The notes under the pieces are model-generated. The model was given only the letters and a program-made list of their open reading frames with translations, was not told the DNA's origin and made no database searches. A stretch of 63,908 nt of DNA, taken from the NCBI GenBank assembly GCA_019038645.1, contig JAHOYT010000011.1, positions 1 to 63,908 of the forward strand, read 5' to 3'. Shown one piece after another: positions 57,204-63,908 of the stretch (positions are counted from its first letter, which is position 1; the number at the start of each line of letters is the position of its first letter). A program made the position numbers and the translations under genes. This DNA comes from Bacteroidales bacterium (GTDB taxonomy: Bacteria; Bacteroidota; Bacteroidia; Bacteroidales; UBA12077).

Positions 57204-57455
57204 AATAATAATAATTTTAGGTTTGTATTGTGTTAATTTATTTTCAATACTAATTCCCTAATTTAATTATTCGGGAAAAGGGTTGTCAAGTTATTATTAA
57301 ATTTTCAGAATCCCAAGATTTTAAATCTCATTTTTATTAACACATTGTTAATTGAATTTTAATTAGATATATATAATGTTAATTGATGTTAAAACAGAAA
57401 AATATGCCAGAGTTTATAAATAATTTATTAACTCATAGTTGATAATTGAAAGTTT

Positions 57456-57522
57456 TCTGTCATATTGAGCCTGTCGAAATATGGCAACTGATTGATCACC
57501 CTTCGACAAGCTCAGGATGACA
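57456..57522. repeat. Dispersed palindromic repeat
   Basis: Ends CTGTCAT / ATGACAG, with inner GAGCCTGTCGAA / TTCGACAAGCTC arms. This is the best-preserved copy of the family in the window. Confidence 0.7.
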
Positions 57523-57657
57523 GTTAATTTGAAATCTAACATCTCATATTTTAAAAAACAAAAACTGACTTCTGTCATCTGAGTTCTTTAAGCTTTTTTG
57601 TAATATTGCAGGATGAAGAAAAAAATCTTTTTGAAAAGTAAAGAATAAAAAAGATTG

Positions 57658-57724
57658 GTCATATTGAGCCTGCCGAAATATCTCTTTTTAAACTAATAGA
57701 TTCTTCGATAAACTCAGAATGACA
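57658..57724. repeat. Dispersed palindromic repeat
   Basis: It begins GTCATATTGAGCCTGCCGAA and ends TTCGATAAACTCAGAATGAC, the same layout as the copy 136 bases to the left but with mismatches. Confidence 0.65.
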
Positions 57725-57797
57725 TTTACTTATTTTTTCGAAAAGATTTTTTGGATTTTTAAATATATTAAAAACTAATTATCTAAAATATATCAAA

Positions 57798-58544
57798 ATG
57801 CTTGACACCATATTCAATCACAAATCCATACGTAAATATAAAAGCACTCCTGTTTCAGAAAAAGATTTACAGGAAATTCTGGAAGCAGGAACACGTGCAT
57901 CAACTACAGGTAACATGCAGGTTTATTCTATTATTGTTACGCGTGATGAGGAAATGAAAAAGAAATTGTCACCTACACATTTTAATCAACCAATGGCTAC
58001 ACAGGCTCCTGTTTTATTAACTTTTTGTGCTGATATTAATCGTTTTAATAAATGGTGCGAACAACGAAATGCTAAGCCGGGTTACGATAATTTTTTATGG
58101 TTTACGAATGCTGTAATTGATGCTATGCTTGTTGCGCAGAATTGTAGTATAGCAGCCGAAGATAAAGGATTGGGAATTTGTTACCTAGGAACAACAACGT
58201 ATACTGCCGATAAAATTATTGAAATTCTGAACCTACCGAAAGGTGTAATACCAATTACAACTGTTGTTGTAGGATATGCAGACGAAAATCCGGGGTTAAC
58301 AGATCGTTTGCCTTTGGAAGGTGTTGTGCATTACGAAACATATAAAGATTATACTAAAGAAGATATTGATAGAATCTACGCTGAAAAAGAATCACTGGAA
58401 TCGACCAGGGAGTTATTGGAAGAAAACCAGAAAGAAACTTTAGCGCAGGTTTTTACTGATAATCGTTACAAGAAAGCAGATAACCTGCATTTCTCAAATG
58501 TGTTTTTGAAAGTACTTAAAGATCAGGGATTCTTTAATAATTAA
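57798..58544 (+). CDS. FMN-dependent nitroreductase-family oxidoreductase
   Basis: A 248-residue protein of the NfsA/FRP type: HKSIRKYKSTPVSEKDL, ASTTGNMQVYSIIV, CYLGTTTYTADKI, and GYADENPGLTDRLP. It reduces quinones, flavins or nitro-compounds with NAD(P)H. The substrate is not predictable. Confidence 0.88.
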   Translation: MLDTIFNHKSIRKYKSTPVSEKDLQEILEAGTRASTTGNMQVYSIIVTRDEEMKKKLSPTHFNQPMATQAPVLLTFCADINRFNKWCEQRNAKPGYDNFLWFTNAVIDAMLVAQNCSIAAEDKGLGICYLGTTTYTADKIIEILNLPKGVIPITTVVVGYADENPGLTDRLPLEGVVHYETYKDYTKEDIDRIYAEKESLESTRELLEENQKETLAQVFTDNRYKKADNLHFSNVFLKVLKDQGFFNN

Positions 58545-58930
58545 AAATGAATAATTAATTACGAATTAGAAATTCCGGGTTCTAAATAAAATAATATGAT
58601 ATGGTCGTGCTTTGAGATTAACATCGTTGAACCGCATTGCTCGGTTCTTCCACAGGCTCAGAATGACAAATCAAAGTACGATTTTTTCACTTCTTACGAA
58701 TATTCTGAATTATATATTTTACAGTAAGTCATGCTGTTCAGATATTTATCGGGATGGCGAAGTATGACTTTTTTTTGTTTTCGGGCACGCTTTGTGTCAT
58801 TCCCGTGCAGACGGGAATCTCGTTTGCCGGAGATTAACTTCATGAACGAAGTGAATAATGACATTCTTTTAGAATACTAAACTCACTAATTACAAGTTAT
58901 CTGTATATATTTGTTTTCAAAACTGACATT
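58545..58930. other. Intergenic region with repeat copies
   Basis: These 386 bases hold no gene. Two repeat-like units occur: GAACCG / CGGTTC hairpin with GAATGAC (58629-58667), and GTCAT + TCCCGT / ACGGGA hairpin ending ATGAC (58796-58864). Confidence 0.55.
58796..58864. repeat. Dispersed palindromic repeat
   Basis: Outer GTCAT ... ATGAC ends, with an inner ATTCCCGT / ACGGGAAT hairpin. Confidence 0.55.
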
Positions 58931-60679
58931 TTGAGAAGATATTTTTACATATTCTTTTTATTAATCAATATTCTTTTTTGCCGTTATGCAACCGGGCAGG
59001 AATACAAATTGGTAATTAACTACACTGCTGATATTCCTGAACATATTTTAAATTCATATAAAAACGTTCAGGGCGATAGCGCGTCAATTCATAATCACCT
59101 GGAAATATTAATAGATGATTTGCGTAGCGAAGGTTATCTTGCTGTGAGTATCGATAATGTGAGTTATGATTCCGGGAATGCTTTTGCAGAAGTATTTGTG
59201 GGAAAAAAATATTATTGGAGTAAATTGGATTTATCTGGTCTGGAACCTGAATTATATGATGCACTTAGTTTAATAAAGAAAAAATTCGAAGTTGTTAATT
59301 TAAACGAACTACAGAATATTAAAAACGAAATTTTGACTTTTTATGAAAATTCAGGTTATCCGTTTGTAAGTGTTAATTCAAAATCATTAGAAATAGATGA
59401 CTCTGTATTTAATGCTAAGTTAGAAGTTAATAAAGGAGATTTTTATTCGATTGACAGTATTATTGTTAAAGGAGAAGCAAAAATATCAAAGGATTATTTA
59501 GAAAAAGCATTGCAAATTGAACCAGGAATGCCTTTTAATCAAAAAAGAATTAATGATATATCTAAAAAGATAAATGATTTAAGATTTTTATCAGAAATAA
59601 AGCCACCGGAAATTGAGTTCCGGGATGAGGGAGTAGATCTGTATCTGTACCTGGAAAACAAAAAGGCAAATATGTTTAATGGTATTATTGGATTCTTACC
59701 TGAGAATGAAGAAACAGGTAAGTTGCTCATAACCGGAGAGTTAAATTTGAATCTGGTAAACCCGTTTGGAAAAGGAGAAGAAATTATACTGAACTGGGAA
59801 AAATTGGAATCATCAACACAAAAGCTTGATGTTGGACTTATGTATCCATATTTGTTCAAAACAAACCTTGGAATGGATGCGGATTTTGGATTGTATAAAA
59901 AAGATTCCACATTTCTGTCTTTAAAAACTGGAATTGGTTTGCGATTATTTTTAAGTTATGATGATTACATCAAAGCTTATTATCGTTATAAAAGTTCTGC
60001 CAGAATTGGAGATGATGAAGCCCTGGCTTTGTCAGTTAATTATGCAGATGTTAAATCAAATATTTTTGGTGCTTCATATTATTTGAATGAGCTGGATTAC
60101 AAATTTAATCCGGGAAAAGGTGTTAAACTGAATTTATTTGCGGGAGCCGGTTTCAAAAATATTACTGATGCAAAAAATGTTGTCGATAGCTTAAACCTGA
60201 ATACCGATAATAGAACACTGGAAGTTGAAGCTGGTCTTGATCTCGATCTTTATTTCCCGATATACAGGAATTTTGTTTTTCATTTTGGGAATGTTACCAG
60301 ATACTTAGATCAATTTGCAGATGATAACAAAGAATCTGTATTTTTTGAAAACGAACTTTATCGTTTTGGTGGAGCCAAATCATTACGCGGCTTTGACGAA
60401 AGTATCTTTTTTGCTTCAATTTATTCAATTCAAAATGTTGAAATAAAATATTTATTTGAGCAAAACTCTGCTTTCTATATTTTTTGGAATGGTGCTTACT
60501 ATTATAAAAATGTAGTACAGAATATTACTGAAGATTTCCCGTGGGGATTCGGAATTGGACTAGATTTTGAAACAAATGCAGGTGTTTTTTCAATAAGTTA
60601 TGCTTTAGGAAAACAATTCGATAACCCTTTTGAGATTCAATCTGCAAAAATTCATTTTGGATATATTACCCGGTTTTAG
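58931..60679 (+). CDS. Omp85/TamA-like outer-membrane protein with POTRA domain
   Basis: A 582-residue protein. A signal region (FYIFFLLINILFCRYATGQ) is followed by POTRA-like domains to about residue 250 (YSIDSIIVKGEAKISKDYLEKAL), and then a 16-strand-type barrel with FGGAKSLRGFDES near residue 480, the conserved RGF loop of Omp85 proteins. The start is TTG; no in-frame ATG precedes it before the repeat region. It probably helps insert or export a protein across the outer membrane. It is not BamA, which is longer. Confidence 0.8.
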   Translation: MRRYFYIFFLLINILFCRYATGQEYKLVINYTADIPEHILNSYKNVQGDSASIHNHLEILIDDLRSEGYLAVSIDNVSYDSGNAFAEVFVGKKYYWSKLDLSGLEPELYDALSLIKKKFEVVNLNELQNIKNEILTFYENSGYPFVSVNSKSLEIDDSVFNAKLEVNKGDFYSIDSIIVKGEAKISKDYLEKALQIEPGMPFNQKRINDISKKINDLRFLSEIKPPEIEFRDEGVDLYLYLENKKANMFNGIIGFLPENEETGKLLITGELNLNLVNPFGKGEEIILNWEKLESSTQKLDVGLMYPYLFKTNLGMDADFGLYKKDSTFLSLKTGIGLRLFLSYDDYIKAYYRYKSSARIGDDEALALSVNYADVKSNIFGASYYLNELDYKFNPGKGVKLNLFAGAGFKNITDAKNVVDSLNLNTDNRTLEVEAGLDLDLYFPIYRNFVFHFGNVTRYLDQFADDNKESVFFENELYRFGGAKSLRGFDESIFFASIYSIQNVEIKYLFEQNSAFYIFWNGAYYYKNVVQNITEDFPWGFGIGLDFETNAGVFSISYALGKQFDNPFEIQSAKIHFGYITRF

Positions 60680-60682
60680 TAT

Positions 60683-60819
60683 AAGAGGGCGTCCAAAAAA
60701 AGTCTTTTTTGTCATCTCCAACTTGATTGGAGATCTCATATTAAATTGTTTTACAGTAAAATAAGAGATTCCCTTTTCCAAGGGAATGACAGTTTAGAAC
60801 TTTTTTTGGACAACCTCTT
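60683..60819. mobile_element. MITE-like element
   Basis: A 137-bp non-coding element with 21-base terminal inverted repeats matching at 19 positions (left AAGAGGGCGTCCAAAAAAAGT at 60683-60703, described in two parts: AAGAGGGCGTCC and AAAAAAAGT; right end 60799-60819). It holds inner hairpins TCTCCAA/TTGGAGA and ATTCCCTT/AAGGGAAT plus GTCAT...ATGAC. It lies between convergent genes and may also terminate both. Confidence 0.65.
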
Positions 60820-60822
60820 GTA

Positions 60823-61581
60823 TTAATCAACAATTTTGTATAGCGAATTAGCCTGAGCAGTGGCTGTAATTATCATATCGTTTACGCAAACATGTTCCGG
60901 ACGTGTTAATACATATAAAATAGCATCAGCAATATCTTTTCCATATAGAGGAGTAAACCCTTTGTAAACACTATCGGATTTATCTTTATCTCCTTTAAAA
61001 CGAACCAAAGAAAATTCCGTTTCAACCATTCCCGGATTAATTGCGGTTACTTTAATTTTATGTTTAAGCATGTCAATTCGCATACCTTTGGTAATGGCAT
61101 CAACAGCATGTTTTGTTCCGCAATAAACATTCCCTTTTTCGTAAGCTTCTTTACCGGCTGTTGATCCAATATTAACAATGTGTCCGTAATTTTTACTAAT
61201 CATACGCGGAGAAACTTTTCGTGAAACATAAAGCAATCCTTTAACATTGGTGTCAATCATTCGTTCCCAGTCATCAATAACACCTTCCTGAATATGATTT
61301 AATCCGACAGCAAGCCCTGCATTATTAACTAATACATCAATATCTTGCCAGTCTTGTGGTAAACTATCAATTGCTTTGTCAACTTCCTCTTTATTTCTAA
61401 CATCAAAACTTAATACGTATACTTTTCCCGATGATTTTGATTTAATTTCTTTTTCAAGATCTTCTAAAAGTTCTTTTCTTCTTCCTGTTATAATAATATC
61501 AAAATTATTTTGAGACAGAGTTACAGCTGTTGCTCTTCCTATTCCTGATGTAGCTCCTGTAATTAATGCGATTCTATTCAT
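60823..61581 (-). CDS. Short-chain dehydrogenase/reductase
   Basis: A 252-residue SDR: NAD(P) site TGATSGIGRAT (about residues 8-18), NNAG, active-site Ser in NIGSTAG, and YCGTK (Tyr-x-x-x-Lys). Classical-type oxidoreductase. The closest family shape is the YdfG-like branch (NMIITAT near the end), suggesting a 3-hydroxy acid or serine-type substrate, but this is not certain. Confidence 0.9.
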   Translation of the reverse strand: MNRIALITGATSGIGRATAVTLSQNNFDIIITGRRKELLEDLEKEIKSKSSGKVYVLSFDVRNKEEVDKAIDSLPQDWQDIDVLVNNAGLAVGLNHIQEGVIDDWERMIDTNVKGLLYVSRKVSPRMISKNYGHIVNIGSTAGKEAYEKGNVYCGTKHAVDAITKGMRIDMLKHKIKVTAINPGMVETEFSLVRFKGDKDKSDSVYKGFTPLYGKDIADAILYVLTRPEHVCVNDMIITATAQANSLYKIVD

Positions 61582-61889
61582 AGTATTAAGTATTATTTTT
61601 ATTTTAAAATGAGACGTTAAATTTAAGTAAATTTATTTTTAACCAAATCATGAGATATTTGTTCATTTTAATGAAGAGGAAATAGTATTGTTAAATGTTT
61701 CAAATCCATGCCTGAATCATGAAACGAATGGAATAAATTGTTAATAAATTTGGCGGTTTGCTAAAATTAGAGTTTGGGTGTTGAAATATATTTAGAATTT
61801 GTTATTTGAATTTTGGAATTTTCTTGTAAAGACTAGTTATATTTGCTAAGTTTTTAAACAACTATTAATCATTATAAAGGTTTTTTAAA
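61582..61889. other. Promoter region before purL
   Basis: No gene. Candidate promoter: TTG at 61813-61815, 22-base spacer, and TATATTTG at 61838-61845, 44 bases before the purL ATG. Confidence 0.5.
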
Positions 61890-63908
61890 ATGGAAGTCAC
61901 TGTTAAAACTGCTGAACAACTTGGATTATCACCTGAAGAATTTGAAAAAATAAAAGAGAATTTAGGACGTAAACCAAACTTTACTGAATTAAGTATTTAT
62001 TCTGTAATGTGGTCGGAGCACGCGTCATATAAAAATTCAATAAAGTGGTTAAAAACTTTACCACGAACAGGTAAGCAGCTACTGGTAGAGGCAGGTCAGG
62101 AAAACGCTGGTTTGGTTGATATTGGTGAAGGTTTGGCTTGTGCATTTAAAATTGAATCGCATAATCACCCTTCTGCAGTTGAACCGTATCAGGGAGCGGC
62201 AACTGGAGTAGGTGGTATTAACCGTGATATTTTTACAATGGGAGCTCGTCCTGTTGCACAGTTAAATTCATTGCGTTTTGGTGATATAAGTCTCGACCGT
62301 ACAAAATGGCATTTAAAAGGAGTAGTTAAAGGTATAGGAGATTACGGAAACGCATTTGGTATTCCTGTATTAGGAGGCGAAGTAGTGTTCGATAAATGCT
62401 ATAATACCAATCCTTTAGTAAATGCAATGTCTGTGGGTATTATGGATAAGAATGACATGATTTCTGCAATTGCGTTAGGTGAGGGTAATCCTGTTTATAT
62501 AGTTGGTTCATCAACAGGCAAGGATGGAATTCATGGAGCTACATTTGCTTCAGCAGATTTAACAGAGAATTCTGCAGAGGATTTACCATCAGTTCAGGTT
62601 GGTGATCCGTTTATGGAAAAACTTCTGATGGAGGCAACTTTAGAGCTGAATAAAAGTGGTGCTGTAGTTGGAATGCAGGACATGGGTGCTGCCGGCATTA
62701 TTTGTTCAACTTCTGAAATGTCGGAAAAAGGCGCACATGGGATGAAAATTAACCTCGATAAAGTTCCTTTACGTCAGCAGGATATGGTTCCTTTCGAGAT
62801 ATTACTTTCTGAATCGCAGGAAAGAATGCTTGTTGTAGTTGAAAAAGGAAAAGAAGAAATTGTCGAAAGAATATTTAATAAGTGGGATTTGAATTGCGCC
62901 ATTATAGGTGAAGTTATTAATGAAGACAGACTTTACTTTTATATGCACGATGAGCTTGTTGCTGAGGTTCCTGCATCTACTTTAGTTCTTGGTGGTGGTG
63001 CTCCTGTTTACGAACGTGAGTATAAAGAACCTGCCTATTATAAAGAATATCAGAAATTTAATATTGATTCTGTAAAAGAACCTGAAGATTATAAAGAAAC
63101 AGCTTTACAATTATTACAAAGCCCGAATATTGCATCAAAAAAATGGGTGATAGAACAATATGATACTATGGTTGGTACTGGTAATATGAGTACAAATTTC
63201 CCGGCCGATGCTGGTATCTATAACATTAAGGGAACAAACAGAGCTTTGGCAATGACTGTTGATTGTAACTCACGGTATGTAAAAGCAGATCCTGAAACGG
63301 GCACTGCAATTGCAGTTTCAGAAGCAGCAAGAAATATTGTTTGCTCGGGGGGGATTCCTTTAGCGGTTACTAATTGTCTGAATTTTGGAAATCCGTATAA
63401 TCCTGAAGTGTTTTGGCAGTTTGTGGGCGCAATAAAAGGTATGAGTCATGCATGTAAAAAATTCAATACACCTGTAACCGGGGGTAATGTAAGTTTCTAT
63501 AATCAAATGCAGGTTGGAGGAAAAATTGAGCCTGTAAATCCAACACCAACAATTGGAATGATTGGTTTAATTGAAGATAAAAATGATCAAATGAGTATTG
63601 CCTTTAAAAATAAAGGTGATATGATTTATTTGATTGGAAAATCAAGGAACGATATTAACTCATCGGAATATTTGAATTACATTCATAATATTGAAGAATC
63701 TCCTGTTCCTCATTTCGATATGGAAGAAGAACACGATGTACAGGAAGCGGTTAAAGGATTAATTAAGAAGAATTTGATTTTATCTGCTCATGATGTTGCC
63801 GATGGAGGTTTATTTGTAACACTTGTCGAATCTACCCTGGTAAAAGGTTTTGGCTTTGACGTTACACCCGATGCTGAAATCAGAAAAGATGCTTTCTTAT
63901 TTGGCGAA
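61890..63908 (+). CDS. purL: Phosphoribosylformylglycinamidine synthase subunit PurL (cut by window edge)
   Basis: An open frame of 673 codons that runs off the right end of the window. It shows small-PurL marks: LSIYSVMWSEHASYKNS, FKIESHNHPSAVEPYQGAATG, and a second AIRS-like half beginning before the end. It turns FGAR, glutamine-derived ammonia and ATP into FGAM, in the fourth step of purine synthesis. The ATG at 61890 was chosen because it matches the family start and has an upstream TATATTTG box. Confidence 0.95.
   Translation, partial: MEVTVKTAEQLGLSPEEFEKIKENLGRKPNFTELSIYSVMWSEHASYKNSIKWLKTLPRTGKQLLVEAGQENAGLVDIGEGLACAFKIESHNHPSAVEPYQGAATGVGGINRDIFTMGARPVAQLNSLRFGDISLDRTKWHLKGVVKGIGDYGNAFGIPVLGGEVVFDKCYNTNPLVNAMSVGIMDKNDMISAIALGEGNPVYIVGSSTGKDGIHGATFASADLTENSAEDLPSVQVGDPFMEKLLMEATLELNKSGAVVGMQDMGAAGIICSTSEMSEKGAHGMKINLDKVPLRQQDMVPFEILLSESQERMLVVVEKGKEEIVERIFNKWDLNCAIIGEVINEDRLYFYMHDELVAEVPASTLVLGGGAPVYEREYKEPAYYKEYQKFNIDSVKEPEDYKETALQLLQSPNIASKKWVIEQYDTMVGTGNMSTNFPADAGIYNIKGTNRALAMTVDCNSRYVKADPETGTAIAVSEAARNIVCSGGIPLAVTNCLNFGNPYNPEVFWQFVGAIKGMSHACKKFNTPVTGGNVSFYNQMQVGGKIEPVNPTPTIGMIGLIEDKNDQMSIAFKNKGDMIYLIGKSRNDINSSEYLNYIHNIEESPVPHFDMEEEHDVQEAVKGLIKKNLILSAHDVADGGLFVTLVESTLVKGFGFDVTPDAEIRKDAFLFGE

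Larger units (their letters stand above)
57204..57797. other. Intergenic region with two dispersed repeats
   Basis: These 594 bases hold no gene, only the two repeats at 57456-57522 and 57658-57724. Confidence 0.6.

Overview
The window is AT-rich DNA from a member of the Bacteroidota, probably an anaerobic or facultative Bacteroidales/Marinilabiliales-type lineage. The supporting evidence is a short primary sigma factor, promoters of the TAnnTTTG type, a Bacteroidota-style rho with a long charged N-terminal insert, a type IX secretion (T9SS) sorting domain, DUF4199 and 'CCC motif' membrane proteins, a tmRNA tag of GDNNYALAA, and pyruvate:ferredoxin oxidoreductase, which points to anaerobic metabolism. 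I cannot name the species.

Layout. 1-3.9 kb is a loosely packed accessory region: decayed sequence, a SAM methyltransferase, a double C_GCAxxG_C_C protein and a PQQ-like propeller protein that may be foreign. 4.0-16.55 kb is a genomic island inserted into the 3' end of the tmRNA gene (ssrA, minus strand, 16532-16926). An 18-bp exact repeat of the tmRNA end lies at both borders (4008-4025 and 16530-16547), and a tyrosine integrase sits beside the intact tmRNA. The cargo is all on the minus strand and looks like defence or addiction: an AbiE-like nucleotidyltransferase pair, a metallophosphoesterase, an unknown membrane protein overlapping the integrase, and a compact six-gene block. That block reads hipB-hipS-hipT, a single-chain restriction-modification enzyme, a second HipA-family kinase, and a HipS-like/HIRAN partner.

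17-34 kb is housekeeping: a saccharopine/alanine-dehydrogenase-like enzyme, rpe, the primary sigma factor, rho, nifJ with a dihydroorotate-dehydrogenase-like companion, ruvX-def, a large BNR/VPS10-type secreted protein, two tiny tandem lipoproteins and gapdh. 34-44 kb holds a SiaC-like protein, an ABC permease, an acyP-amrS-amrB cluster, small membrane proteins, the acyl-CoA reductase-miaA-nudix-glycosyltransferase operon and a second glycosyltransferase. 44-47.7 kb has the SRP RNA, an HTH/SLOG pair, fructose-6-phosphate aldolase/transaldolase, a Sua5-type enzyme and PnuC. 47.8-61.6 kb holds trkA-trkH, comEC with a decayed metallo-beta-lactamase end, a 1422-residue T9SS cargo protein, a nitroreductase, an Omp85-type barrel and an SDR. 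purL runs off the right edge.

Intergenic regions carry many terminators and a family of short dispersed palindromic repeats with GTCAT...ATGAC ends. One of these repeats lies inside a 137-bp MITE-like element. The most distinctive item is the ssrA island, where a restriction-modification gene lies between two different HipA-kinase modules in one apparent operon.
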